The notes under the pieces: generated by a model
What the model was told of the DNA's origin: nothing
The model's database searches: none
The model's input: only the letters and a program-made list of their open reading frames with translations
Shown here: positions 1 through 9,934 of the stretch, in pieces
Numbering within the stretch: the stretch's first letter is position 1
How the letters are laid out: the number at the start of each line of letters is the position of its first letter
Program-made: the position numbers and the translations under genes
Source of the DNA: Galactobacillus timonensis
Lineage (GTDB): Bacteria > Bacillota_I > Bacilli_A > Erysipelotrichales > Erysipelotrichaceae
Length of the DNA stretch: 64,000 nt
Assembly: GCF_900240265.1 (NCBI RefSeq)
Contig: NZ_LT964739.1
Span: forward strand, 363,126 to 427,125
Direction of reading: 5' to 3'

Positions 1-404
1 CATTCCAGAACCTCCTTCTCTATCTACCATTCGTAATGTATTATTGATTTTTAAGCCGCTTCCGTTCAACAGCGTTGATTCTTTCAAAATAATTCCACAA
101 AGCAATAACTCATTGCGACTAAGCCGCAAATCGTAACACGTTTGAAAATCAAAGTTTATATACCACCATTATCTGCGAAATCACAGCAATATTAGCCGCT
201 TAGCCAGTTTTTCACTTCGCTTCTATTAATTGAATGAACTCCCTCTTTGGCTTCTAACAGTTTCTGAACACTGCCCATTCTGCTATAAGGCAATTATATT
301 TGTGCACCACATGATTTGTAAGATTCTACAGTTCCCTATGAATCGTTTACTCATATACTTTATATTGTGTCATTTGAAAAGACCTAAAAGCTTATAATAA
401 AGCC
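1..404. other. AT-rich left edge without a complete gene
   Basis: This stretch is visibly more AT-rich than the rest. On the minus strand an open frame of 56 codons runs from 168 off the left edge. It has no good start and reads like a real protein piece (…NGSGLKINNTLRMVDREGG…). A short minus-strand frame ending near 190 (MGSVQKLLEAKEG…KNWLSG) may be the tail of another gene. Both could belong to a decayed or mobile gene outside the window. No family was recognised. Confidence 0.3.
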
Positions 405-1610
405 ATGACAGACATTCAGATGCCGCTTCCCGAAGAAGTTCTCACCGCCATCCATATTCTCAACAACGCCCATCAGGAGGCGTACGTTGTCGGCGGAGCC
501 GTACGTAACTTTCTGCTGAACCGTCCCGTCCATGACTATGACATCACCACCAGCGCCAAACCCGAAACAACAATGGCACTATTCAAGGACTATCCCTTAC
601 TTCTCTCAGGTCTCAAGCACGGAACCGTAAGCGTCATCTTCGGCAAAGGCAAGGTGCTGGAAATCACCACCTACCGCACCGAATCCGCATACAAAGATCA
701 CCGCCACCCGGATCACGTCACCTTCACCAGCAGTCTGAAAGACGACTGTGCCCGCCGCGACTTCACGATCAACGCCCTGTGCTATCATCCGCAGCTCGGC
801 CTCATGGACTTCTTCCATGGCCTCGATGATCTCAACAACCGCATCATCCGCACCGTCAACGATCCTACCGAGCGCTTTACAGAAGATGCCCTTCGCATCC
901 TGCGTGCCGTTCGCTTCGCTGCCCAACTGGGTTTTACGATCGAAGAAAACACCGCCAGGAGCCTGCAGGAAACAGGCTACCTTCTGGACTACATCTCCTT
1001 TGAACGCATTCATGATGAACTGCAGGCGATCTGCAGCAGTCCGCACACTGCGGATATACTGCTGCAGTATCAAAGCATCTTTAAGATCATTCTTCCGGAA
1101 ATTCAAGGTCTTGACGAACAGGAATGGAATCGGCGCTGTGCTGCGGTGAACCGCTGCCGGCAGATAAGTAATGTGGTTCTGGCTGTCATTCTCGGCTCCA
1201 AGGACAATGCAGATCAGGCAATGCGCCGCCTGAAATATTCCAACGACGACTGCCGCGAAGTAAAGTACATGCTTGCATATAAAGATGTGCCGTTAGAAAC
1301 GGACAGTGATCTGCGCCATCTTTTGTGCTGGCTGCCGATTCCGGTGCATACGTATTTTGTCTACCGGAAAGCAATGGATCCCGATCTGAATACCGAAGCA
1401 GCGGAAGCACGCTGCCGGAAGATGATCAATGCCAATGTCTGTGTCTCGATCCGTCAGCTTGCCATCAATGGCAGCGATCTTGCGGAAATGGGTATTCCTG
1501 GCCGGATGCGGGGAACCATCCTTTATGACACACTGGAGCAGGTGTTAAACGAAACGCTGCCCAACGATCGTAAAGCTCTGCTTTCCTATGTTCAGTCGAA
1601 AACCCGCTGA
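405..1610 (+). CDS. cca: CCA tRNA nucleotidyltransferase
   Basis: This enzyme adds or repairs the 3' CCA end of tRNAs in the cytoplasm using CTP and ATP. The 401-residue protein has the class II nucleotidyltransferase head: GGAVR at residues 30-34, the metal-binding DYD at 44-46 and RRDFT near 118. The RILRAVRFAAQLGF segment that follows belongs to the neck/body RNA-binding region. Length is normal for the family. No convincing Shine-Dalgarno sequence precedes the ATG, but a TATAAT hexamer lies at 393-398, only six bases before it. The 3' end overlaps the convergent acetyltransferase gene by 19 bases. The one encoded tRNA in this window already carries CCA, so here the enzyme would act in repair. 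Confidence 0.93.
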   Translation: MTDIQMPLPEEVLTAIHILNNAHQEAYVVGGAVRNFLLNRPVHDYDITTSAKPETTMALFKDYPLLLSGLKHGTVSVIFGKGKVLEITTYRTESAYKDHRHPDHVTFTSSLKDDCARRDFTINALCYHPQLGLMDFFHGLDDLNNRIIRTVNDPTERFTEDALRILRAVRFAAQLGFTIEENTARSLQETGYLLDYISFERIHDELQAICSSPHTADILLQYQSIFKIILPEIQGLDEQEWNRRCAAVNRCRQISNVVLAVILGSKDNADQAMRRLKYSNDDCREVKYMLAYKDVPLETDSDLRHLLCWLPIPVHTYFVYRKAMDPDLNTEAAEARCRKMINANVCVSIRQLAINGSDLAEMGIPGRMRGTILYDTLEQVLNETLPNDRKALLSYVQSKTR

Positions 1611-2095
1611 TACGCATAGCGATCGGTACCGTCCTGAATCTGAATGATGCCGCAGTATGTAAATCCTTCATGTTCCAGCGCATGCCGCATCCGCATGTTT
1701 TTTTCATGCGTATCGATGCGCAGATTATGGAAACCGTCACGGCGAATCTTTTCTACGCTCCAGGAAACCATCGCATGAAACAGATGCTGACCACGAAGTG
1801 ACGTACGCACCGCACTGCGATGAATGACGGCGTAGGGCTCTTCATTGAGCCACCTGCCCGTAATCTTTCCATAATACGGATCCGCCTCCTCCTTCATGCA
1901 GAAGGTGCCGACGATGCGATCCTCTTCAACGACGACATGGGAATTTCCTCCAGCGATATCATCCTGTATCTGTTCCCTGCCCGGATAGCCGTTGATCCAT
2001 TGCGGAATCCCTTCCCGATGCATCTCACACTGCGCATCGTGAATCACTTCCATAATCCCATCCAGATCACAAAGCTGTGCTTTACGTATTTCCAT
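1592..2095 (-). CDS. GNAT family N-acetyltransferase
   Basis: A 167-residue GNAT-fold acetyltransferase that would transfer acetyl from acetyl-CoA to an unknown amine. The N-terminal segment EIRKAQLCDLDGIMEVI is the usual first strand and helix. The acetyl-CoA region is TSLRGQHLFHAMV (a variant of R/Q-x-x-G-x-G/A), followed by NLRIDTHEKNMRMRHALEHEGF, where an asparagine and the terminal GF are typical. The start at 2095 is preceded by AAGGAAG at good distance; a longer frame to 2197 lacks a signal. It converges on cca. The substrate cannot be predicted. Confidence 0.85.
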   Translation of the reverse strand: MEIRKAQLCDLDGIMEVIHDAQCEMHREGIPQWINGYPGREQIQDDIAGGNSHVVVEEDRIVGTFCMKEEADPYYGKITGRWLNEEPYAVIHRSAVRTSLRGQHLFHAMVSWSVEKIRRDGFHNLRIDTHEKNMRMRHALEHEGFTYCGIIQIQDGTDRYAYQRVFD

Positions 2096-2166
2096 AGATT
2101 CCGCTTCCTTCATCTTACTCCGGTCTACTTTAGCAGGAACCACTGCGCATGGTACAGAAAAGAAAC

Positions 2167-2193
2167 ATAAAATCCCCGACCATTGCCGGGGAT
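2167..2193 (-). terminator. Rho-independent terminator
   Basis: A 7-bp perfect stem (ATCCCCG at 2172-2178 with CGGGGAT at 2187-2193) is followed on the minus strand by TTTTATG. It closes the VanZ/RelB-like transcription unit. Confidence 0.75.
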
Positions 2194-2215
2194 CCAATCA
2201 TGATTAATCCACATT

Positions 2216-2392
2216 TTATTCTTGTTCAAGCGCCTTCTTCAGATCCTCCATACTTTCATATCCCACTGTGTTTGAATCACGGGATAGGCGCCTTGCCTCT
2301 TCGATAGCGTCCATCACTTCCTGCCGATAGGTGGCGGTATCCGTGTTCATATTGCAAGTAATATTTGCGTTACTCTTCTTCGTTTCAGACAT
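2216..2392 (-). pseudogene. Internally deleted RelB/DinJ-type antitoxin
   Basis: This 58-residue product matches both ends of the RelB/DinJ antitoxin family but not its middle. The N-terminus (NANITCNMNTDT) resembles the DNA-binding ribbon strand NITIRMDxxT. The C-terminus (MDAIEEARRLSRDSNTVGYESMEDLKKAL) is the classic toxin-wrapping tail. About 45 residues that should form the ribbon-helix-helix helices are absent, so DNA binding is unlikely. No RelE/YafQ-type toxin gene lies beside it. ATG at 2392 follows GGGAG; a TTG two codons upstream is less likely. It is probably the remnant of a toxin-antitoxin module, and an intact unknown mini-protein cannot be excluded. Confidence 0.55.
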
Positions 2393-2410
2393 ACGCAAAT
2401 CTCCCGATAA

Positions 2411-3778
2411 TCATTTCATCGCATCAATTTCCGGATCCCAGTCAAACTGCGTTCCATCAGAGCTCACCAGGTATCCCTGGATCTTCCACGCAGGAATTAA
2501 AAAGCCCGTTTCCGGAATAAAAGCATAGTCCCTAGTTACACTCTTGACAACTGCTTTCCCAGGCCAGTGTCCCACCCCGACATCCTTTGCCACGGAAAGA
2601 CTATTGGCGGACGAAATACAAGGCACACGATCAACACGCCTGCACCAAATCCGATGATCATCAATCTCCGTAACACTTCCATCCAGCATAAGTGTAACTT
2701 CAACTGCTCCGTTCACAATGATATCATCGCTGCTCTCTGTGCTCTCAAACACCAGATGAACATCCTCGTCCCCATAGGCACCACTGTCATCTTCAGCAAA
2801 TGAAACTGTTGAATCGTCAATGCCAAAACGGCGCAGACCATCCCAGGCACGCTCTAACAGCTGCTGCTGTGTTAAAGTTTCGCTGACGCCTGCATGCCTT
2901 CCATACCTGACCGTCCACGTATGATAGGGATAGAGAAAGATACAGGCACCATCACTTCCATTTAACTGTGCAACGGCTTCTTCTCCATCATCACCTGTCC
3001 ATATTCCCTGTATGCCGCTGTCTTTTTGAAGCTGTTTCTTCAATGTTTCAATATCTGTTTTCTCTTCATACTGGTAAACATTCCTGACTTCCTCATGATC
3101 GTCAGTATTGCACTGCACATCGATTGATGCGGGTATAAGGTGCCCATAATAGAGATTGCCATACTTCCTTGCACCATTCACCAGCTGAACACCAACAAAA
3201 AGAAGTACCGTCAAGCAGAGGACAAACACCGAAACCGCAATATTGCCGTTGGAAGATCTACGATTCCTGTCCCGGCCCAGCAACATCAAAAGCGCAAAGC
3301 CACACATACCGCCAACCGTATTGGCAATTACATCATCAATATCCGTTCCCCGAAAACTGATCAGCTGCAACAGCTCCGTCGCAAGACTCAGAACGAAGGA
3401 CAATGAAATCATCTTTCTCCAGCTTCTGAACTTTGGAAACACAAGGGGGAACAAAATTCCTAAAGGAACAAACATCACAATATTCAACAAAAACTGCCAC
3501 ACTCCTGCCGCATTTGTTAAACCATAGCGACAGGCAATATAAAACATGCGCAGAGGCCGAAGATTATAGCGTTCCCCCATTCCGTTACCAAATGGCATCA
3601 TCTGCGTCACATAGATGAACATCACAAACCAGCCTGTCAAAAGATACTCAACGATCATCTGACGTTTCGTAAGCTTTGAGAATCCGCCTTTTCTGAATCT
3701 GCATACTAACGCATAGATTCCTGCAGCCACCAAAGCCGCCAAAGGCAAAATAGGCAGAATTTTCAATATATCCCGCAT
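2411..3778 (-). CDS. VanZ-like family membrane protein with extracellular C-terminal domain
   Basis: A 455-residue protein. Its first half is a VanZ-like membrane domain: several hydrophobic helices with the conserved NLRPL…N…MFVPLG pattern and a late ELLQLI…GTDIDDVIANTVGG motif. In teicoplanin-resistant strains VanZ relatives protect against lipoglycopeptides; here the role is unknown. After a last helix (VFVLCLTVLLFVGV) comes a roughly 240-residue soluble domain rich in Asp/Glu, presumably outside the cell, which is not part of the usual short VanZ proteins. The start at 3778 follows GGGAG by eight bases; the frame extends further upstream without a better signal. It is alone upstream of the RelB remnant. 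Confidence 0.7.
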   Translation of the reverse strand: MRDILKILPILPLAALVAAGIYALVCRFRKGGFSKLTKRQMIVEYLLTGWFVMFIYVTQMMPFGNGMGERYNLRPLRMFYIACRYGLTNAAGVWQFLLNIVMFVPLGILFPLVFPKFRSWRKMISLSFVLSLATELLQLISFRGTDIDDVIANTVGGMCGFALLMLLGRDRNRRSSNGNIAVSVFVLCLTVLLFVGVQLVNGARKYGNLYYGHLIPASIDVQCNTDDHEEVRNVYQYEEKTDIETLKKQLQKDSGIQGIWTGDDGEEAVAQLNGSDGACIFLYPYHTWTVRYGRHAGVSETLTQQQLLERAWDGLRRFGIDDSTVSFAEDDSGAYGDEDVHLVFESTESSDDIIVNGAVEVTLMLDGSVTEIDDHRIWCRRVDRVPCISSANSLSVAKDVGVGHWPGKAVVKSVTRDYAFIPETGFLIPAWKIQGYLVSSDGTQFDWDPEIDAMK

Positions 3779-3853
3779 CTTTGTCGCTCCCATCCACCGT
3801 ACTCTTCCATCAGTACTACGAATCAAACCGACGATCGGATCCTGAAAATATAA

Positions 3854-3887
3854 GAAAAGGACCGCCTCCCTCTCGGGAAACGATCCT
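3854..3887 (-). terminator. Terminator of the glycolytic operon
   Basis: A 13-bp stem (3858-3870 with 3875-3887), including three G-U pairs, is closed by a GAGA tetraloop on the minus strand and followed by TTTTCTTAT. It lies directly behind eno. Confidence 0.85.
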
Positions 3888-3922
3888 CTTTGTCTGCATT
3901 CCAGAAGAAACGAAGAAACGGA

Positions 3923-5350
<1,428 letters not shown>

Positions 5351-5385
5351 CTAGATTTCTCCTCCTATTTCTGCCTGTACTGCCA

Positions 5386-6138
5386 TTACTTTGTTGCGTC
5401 AACGAGCGCCTTGAAGGAATCAACCTTCAGCGAAGCGCCGCCGATCAGAGCACCGTCAATATCCGGGCATGCCATGTATTCCGCAATGTTGTTCGGCTTC
5501 ACGGATCCACCATACTGAATGCGGACAGCCTCAGCCGTCGCCTCATCATACAGAGCCTTCACCGTGTCACGAACCAGCTTGCAGCAGGACTCAGCCGTAT
5601 TGACATCTGCCGACTTGCCCGTACCGATCGCCCAGATCGGCTCATAGGCAATGACCATCTTTGCAACTTCCTCTGCCGTCAGCCCGGCAAGCGACTCTTC
5701 GAGCTCCTTCTTCAGAACCTCGGCAGTCTTGCCGGCATCATACTCGGCTTCCGTCTCACCAACGCACAGAATCGGCGTAATGTCTGCCGCAAACAGACGC
5801 TTAGCCTTCGCAGCGCAATGAGCCGAAGTCTCAGCATAGTATGTACGGCGCTCGGAATGACCGATGATGCAGTACGTAATGCCGACTTCCTTAAGCATCG
5901 GAACAGAAACTTCACCGGTGTAGGCACCGGAATCGATCTCGTTGCAGTTTTCCGCAGCGACCTTGACCGCACCTGCCTCAGCGACAGCAACGCCCAGATC
6001 TACATACGGAGCAGCGATACCGTAATCCGCCTTCTCCTTGCCAGTGACATAACCCTTGATGCCCTCGAAGAACTCCTTCGCCTCCGACGGCGTCTTGTTC
6101 ATCTTCCAGTTACCGAAAATTACAGGCTTACGCGACAT
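5386..6138 (-). CDS. tpiA: Triosephosphate isomerase
   Basis: Interconverts dihydroxyacetone phosphate and glyceraldehyde 3-phosphate. The 250-residue protein has the expected length and all signature segments: GNWKMNKT with the catalytic Lys near residue 13, IIGHSERR with the catalytic His, AYEPIWAIGTGK with the catalytic Glu and flexible loop, and YGGSVKPNN and GALIGGASL for phosphate binding. It starts three bases after the pgk stop behind AAGGAGAAG, so it is co-translated with pgk, and it leads into eno 35 bases later. Confidence 0.97.
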   Translation of the reverse strand: MSRKPVIFGNWKMNKTPSEAKEFFEGIKGYVTGKEKADYGIAAPYVDLGVAVAEAGAVKVAAENCNEIDSGAYTGEVSVPMLKEVGITYCIIGHSERRTYYAETSAHCAAKAKRLFAADITPILCVGETEAEYDAGKTAEVLKKELEESLAGLTAEEVAKMVIAYEPIWAIGTGKSADVNTAESCCKLVRDTVKALYDEATAEAVRIQYGGSVKPNNIAEYMACPDIDGALIGGASLKVDSFKALVDATK

Positions 6139-6141
6139 GGA

Positions 6142-7320
6142 TTACTTCTCCTTGATGACTGCAATGCCCGGCAGTTCCTTGCCTTCCATGTATTCCAGGG
6201 AAGCGCCGCCGCCAGTGGAAATGTGGGAGAACTTATCCGCAAAGCCCAGGTTCTTCGCAGCCGAAGCCGAATCGCCGCCGCCGATAATTGTTGTCGCACC
6301 ATCGAGGTTAGCGAGCGTCTCGCAGATTGCTTCGGTTCCCTTTGCATATTCCGGCTTCTCGAACACGCCCATCGGACCATTCCAGAATACGGTCTTGGCA
6401 CCTTCGAGTTCCTTTTGGAACAGCTTCACAGTCTCCGGACCAATGTCCAGACCCTGATAGCCGTCATCGACTTCACCGGCCTTGACAACCTTCACATCCG
6501 TTGCATTGTCGAATGCGTTTGCTTCAACAGTATCAACCGGCAGGAACAGCTTGCCCTTGCCCTTTTCCAGGAACTCACGGGCCAGATCTTCCTTGTCAGC
6601 CTCAAGCAGAGAATCGCCGATCTTGCCGCCGACCGCAGCCGAGAATGTATAGGACATACCGCCGCCGATCAGAACCTTGTCGGCAATCTTCAGAAGGTTT
6701 TCAATGACGCCGATCTTGTCGCTGACCTTCGCACCGCCGAGAATCGCAACAAACGGACGCTGCGGATCATTCAGAGCCTTGCCCAGAACATTGACTTCCT
6801 TCTCAACGAGGAATCCAAGAGCCGAAGGCAGATAGGTCGGAATGCCGACCGTCGAAGCGTGTGCACGGTGTACAGAACCGAATGCATCTTCGACGAACAG
6901 ATCGCCCAGAGAAGCCCAGTACTTGCCAAGCTCCGGATCGTTCTTCGTTTCGCCCTTCTCATAACGCGTATTCTGCATCAGAACGATGGAACCGTCCTTC
7001 TGCTCCTTTACTGCCTCTTCCAGTTCCGGACCGCGGGTCGCATTCACAAACTTGACCGGCGCACTCTGCAGCTCCGCAAGGCGGGTCGCAACGATGCTCA
7101 TATCGTTCTTCGCCTTGTCCTCTTCCGTCTTGATCTTTCCAAGATGCGACAGAAGCAGAACCTTTGCACCATGCTCCGTCAGATAGTTGATGGTCGGCAG
7201 CGCTGCACGGATACGATTGTCGTCCGTAATCTTGCCGTCCTTGTGCGGAACGTTGAAGTCAACACGAACAATTACGTGTTTTCCCTTGACGTCCAGATCC
7301 TTGACAGTAACCTTTGCCAT
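6142..7320 (-). CDS. pgk: Phosphoglycerate kinase
   Basis: Transfers the acyl phosphate of 1,3-bisphosphoglycerate to ADP, the first ATP-yielding step of glycolysis. The 392-residue sequence shows [18 protein letters not shown], a substrate arginine region ([10 protein letters not shown]), [14 protein letters not shown], the hinge [11 protein letters not shown] and the nucleotide loop [10 protein letters not shown]. It is first in the pgk-tpiA-eno operon. No gap gene is adjacent, unlike in many Bacillota. An extended -10 promoter lies just upstream. Confidence 0.97.
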   Translation of the reverse strand: MAKVTVKDLDVKGKHVIVRVDFNVPHKDGKITDDNRIRAALPTINYLTEHGAKVLLLSHLGKIKTEEDKAKNDMSIVATRLAELQSAPVKFVNATRGPELEEAVKEQKDGSIVLMQNTRYEKGETKNDPELGKYWASLGDLFVEDAFGSVHRAHASTVGIPTYLPSALGFLVEKEVNVLGKALNDPQRPFVAILGGAKVSDKIGVIENLLKIADKVLIGGGMSYTFSAAVGGKIGDSLLEADKEDLAREFLEKGKGKLFLPVDTVEANAFDNATDVKVVKAGEVDDGYQGLDIGPETVKLFQKELEGAKTVFWNGPMGVFEKPEYAKGTEAICETLANLDGATTIIGGGDSASAAKNLGFADKFSHISTGGGASLEYMEGKELPGIAVIKEK

Positions 7321-7358
7321 AGTCTAGTTATCCTCCTCTTATGTAAGTTACCGTGAGA

Positions 7359-7367
7359 ATTATAGCA
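7359..7367 (-). promoter_or_regulatory. Extended -10 promoter of pgk-tpiA-eno
   Basis: On the minus strand TGC immediately precedes TATAAT (hexamer at 7359-7364), an extended -10 element. No good -35 is seen. It lies about 40 bases ahead of the pgk start. Confidence 0.6.
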
Positions 7368-7477
7368 TGCCATTTTTTCCTTTCTTAGTTTTCACCGAAA
7401 CTTGACTTACATTTCACAAATCGTATTTTCTGCATAGCCAAGCCACATATTGCCATTATCAATCCGATCTCCAGTAT

Positions 7478-7500
7478 GCTATAATCACTTAGGTTCCTAA
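7478..7500 (+). promoter_or_regulatory. marR promoter with overlapping palindromic operator
   Basis: An extended -10 (TG-C-TATAAT, hexamer 7480-7485) is followed by a perfect palindrome TTAGG-TT-CCTAA at 7489-7500, over the expected start of transcription. Operators of MarR/SlyA type often have TTAG…CTAA arms, so autoregulation is likely. Confidence 0.55.
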
Positions 7501-7548
7501 CTATCTGTAGAAAAACAAACCGTTTTATTGTCAACCACAGGAGAACTT

Positions 7549-7974
7549 ATGGCCGATTCCACGATCCGATCCATCCAGATGCTGTCCCACGCAATGACCC
7601 GCCGCTCCATGACGACGGCCCCAAAAAACGTCTATTCCTCCGCCGAAGGAAGAGTACTGGCATACCTGTTCGAACACTATCGCCAGGAGATCTATCAGAA
7701 AGACATCGAAGCCGAATTCAACATCCGCCCCGCCACCGCAAGCGGACTTCTAAACAACATGGAGCACAAAGGCCTCATCACCCGCACCAAATCACGTCAC
7801 GACGCCCGCCGCAAAGCGATCCACCTCTCCGACGGCGCCTCCCATTACCGTCCCACTGTCGCCAATGAAGAAAAAACGATGGAGCGCACCCTGACCAAAG
7901 GCATCTCTGACCAGGAACTCTCCATCTTCAATAACATTGTACGAAAAATGATCTCAAACCTCTCAGACCAGTGA
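7549..7974 (+). CDS. MarR family transcriptional regulator
   Basis: A 141-residue winged-helix repressor. The helix-turn-helix segment reads EGRVLAYLFEHYRQEIYQKDIEAEFNIRPATASGLLNNMEHKGLITR, and the wing carries the MarR-typical SRHDARRKAIHLSD. ATG at 7549 sits five bases after AGGAG; a TTG at 7528 would add seven residues without a signal. It faces away from pgk and overlaps the 3' end of the convergent nucleoside hydrolase gene by 12 bases. Its own promoter has a palindrome that it may bind; the ligand and other targets are unknown. Confidence 0.9.
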   Translation: MADSTIRSIQMLSHAMTRRSMTTAPKNVYSSAEGRVLAYLFEHYRQEIYQKDIEAEFNIRPATASGLLNNMEHKGLITRTKSRHDARRKAIHLSDGASHYRPTVANEEKTMERTLTKGISDQELSIFNNIVRKMISNLSDQ

Positions 7975-8862
7975 CCGCACCATCTCCCTGAACATTCCGC
8001 GGTACGCGGCCTGATCCAGCTTCATCGCAATTCTGCTGTTGAATGAATCCGTCTTTTCCGGATCGATGTGACACATCCCGTTGGTCTTCAGATCCGAAAA
8101 CTCAATCTGGGTATATGCATCTTCCCACGATATGATTTCCGACACCAGCATCGCAGCCGCCGCAATCGGATCATGCAGAGCCTCGCCTGCCCGAAACACA
8201 ATCAGATCCCTCATCACCGACGCAATCAGGGAATCACTGTGCCCCGACATCACGTCAAACTCCGCCGGCGTAATGATACAGTCCCGCGTCACATTGAGAC
8301 CGACCATATCAATCGGAATCCCGCTTTCAAACACAATCCGCGACGCCAGCGCATCATGGCCCATGTTGGCTTCTGTATACGGACCGATATTGCCACGGTC
8401 CGTCGTACCGCCCATCATCACAATGCGCGACACATGAGCCTTCAGATCCGGATACTTGCAAAGCGCAACCGCAACATTGGTCAAAGGACCAACCGTCACT
8501 AACACAATCGACCCAGCTTCCTTCGCCTGCGTATAGATGAAATCCCAGGCTCTCTCCTTCACCAGTCCATGGTTCGAAACCGGAAGATCCACATTTCCCA
8601 TCCCATTTGCACCATGGAACTTCGCAACTGGCGCACCAAAGGGACGCGTCAAATACTGATCCATTCCCCGTGCCACCGGAATATCACCACAGCCCAGTAA
8701 CGACAGCACATTCAGCGCATTCTGCGCCGTTACTGCCGTTGTATTGTTGCCGCCTTCCGCAGTTACGCCGACGAAGTGAATCCGATTTCGGTTCGAACAT
8801 AACATCGCAATCGCAAAGAAATCATCCACGCCGGGATCCGTATCCAGAATCACTGAAACCAT
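7963..8862 (-). CDS. Nucleoside hydrolase (inosine-uridine preferring family)
   Basis: Hydrolyses the N-glycosidic bond of ribonucleosides to base and ribose. The 299-residue protein starts with the calcium-binding ILDTDPGVDDFFAI motif of the family. It also has GGNNTTAVTAQNA, VTVGPLTNVAVAL, MMGGTTDRGNI…EANMGHD and, near the end, HDPIAAAAML. The ATG at 8862 is nine bases after AGGAG. It is the last gene of murQ-murP-mupG-nucleoside hydrolase, an unusual place for this enzyme. It may salvage the nucleoside part of cell-wall or nucleotide debris. Exact base preference cannot be told. Confidence 0.9.
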   Translation of the reverse strand: MVSVILDTDPGVDDFFAIAMLCSNRNRIHFVGVTAEGGNNTTAVTAQNALNVLSLLGCGDIPVARGMDQYLTRPFGAPVAKFHGANGMGNVDLPVSNHGLVKERAWDFIYTQAKEAGSIVLVTVGPLTNVAVALCKYPDLKAHVSRIVMMGGTTDRGNIGPYTEANMGHDALASRIVFESGIPIDMVGLNVTRDCIITPAEFDVMSGHSDSLIASVMRDLIVFRAGEALHDPIAAAAMLVSEIISWEDAYTQIEFSDLKTNGMCHIDPEKTDSFNSRIAMKLDQAAYRGMFREMVRSLV

Positions 8863-8878
8863 ATTCCCGTACTCCTGA

Positions 8879-9934
8879 TCATACATGTTTCAAGACAAAC
8901 TTTTTTCCACGCCCGATCCTGTCCAGCTGAACAATGTAATCCTGCTGCACATGGCCAATTACATTAACTTTTGGATCCGCGGGAAGATCCTTGCGCATCA
9001 GCTGCACCTCTCCGCAATAGCGAAGATACTTCTCATTGTCCATCGTAATGGAACCGCGCACACGTTTTCTAACATCAGGGTCCGGTGCTTCTTTCCTGCC
9101 CGAAACTCCGGCATAGGTTCTGGATTCTTCCGCTCTGACCAGCCACGAAGGCGAATCAATACGGCACGTAAACACGCGATCATAATAATCCTCATACCCA
9201 CTGTTCAATTGACACGGAACTTCAATTATGTCTTCCATCGCAAAGGTACGCATCCGTTCCACTTCCGCTTCACTGACCCCCGGATCACCAACAAATACCG
9301 TATCAATCCCAAACCGGTCCAAAAGATCAATATAGCCCACCGAAGGAGGAAGATTACGATGCGCCTCCAGCGTCGGTAATCCCTCATACAAAGGTCCGCG
9401 CCGGATCAAATCCCCCGGAACAAAGGCGGCCGTCTGCAGCCCCAGCGCCTTGAGAGCCGCTGTCGACTCCTTCAGATATTCTTCATCCAGTCCCGTTTCC
9501 GGACGCGGATAAAAATTATGCATCGCCACCACCGGATATTCCGCACGGGCAAGAATGATCCGCGCCTCATCCGCCTGTAACGTGGACGCATTCACGATGA
9601 CCGGCATCGCTCCGGCGGCTTCCGCAATCTCTTGTGCAGAAAAGCCGAAATCAATGCGCACACCATACAGATGCAGCTTCTCTTTCAACTGCAGAACAGA
9701 AGAGGTATGAAAGCGGCCCGGCGTATCTTTTTCAATATCCGCAACGATCTTCATGCCGGCATCATTCAGCCGCCGACAAAGCTCCACCATCTCCTGTTCA
9801 TAGGTATCCGAATATTCTTCACGAATATGCAGAGACAGAAAAACAGGCGCACCGCCTGCAGAACATTCTGCAGACGGTATGCGCCCATTCCTGTATTCCG
9901 CAAGATAAACAGAATAGCCAGGAAGATTATGCAT
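8879..9934 (-). CDS. mupG: MupG-like 6-phospho-N-acetylmuramidase (DUF871)
   Basis: A 351-residue DUF871 protein. Members such as MupG split MurNAc-6-phosphate-GlcNAc imported by the PTS into MurNAc-6-phosphate and GlcNAc. It shows the TIM-barrel N-terminus (GYSVYLAEYR…APVFLSLHIREE), IDFGFSAQEI, MHNFYPRPETGLDEEYL, FVPGD, GLPTLEAHR and the C-terminal small domain ending in VNVIGHVQQDYIV. Length matches the family. It overlaps the end of murP by eight bases and is followed by the nucleoside hydrolase. Its place beside murP and murQ strongly supports the function. Confidence 0.88.
   Translation of the reverse strand: MHNLPGYSVYLAEYRNGRIPSAECSAGGAPVFLSLHIREEYSDTYEQEMVELCRRLNDAGMKIVADIEKDTPGRFHTSSVLQLKEKLHLYGVRIDFGFSAQEIAEAAGAMPVIVNASTLQADEARIILARAEYPVVAMHNFYPRPETGLDEEYLKESTAALKALGLQTAAFVPGDLIRRGPLYEGLPTLEAHRNLPPSVGYIDLLDRFGIDTVFVGDPGVSEAEVERMRTFAMEDIIEVPCQLNSGYEDYYDRVFTCRIDSPSWLVRAEESRTYAGVSGRKEAPDPDVRKRVRGSITMDNEKYLRYCGEVQLMRKDLPADPKVNVIGHVQQDYIVQLDRIGRGKKFVLKHV

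Noticed and set aside
5818..7356. 512-codon plus-strand open frame opposite tpiA and pgk
   Set aside because: Shadow frame; both glycolytic genes are unambiguous.
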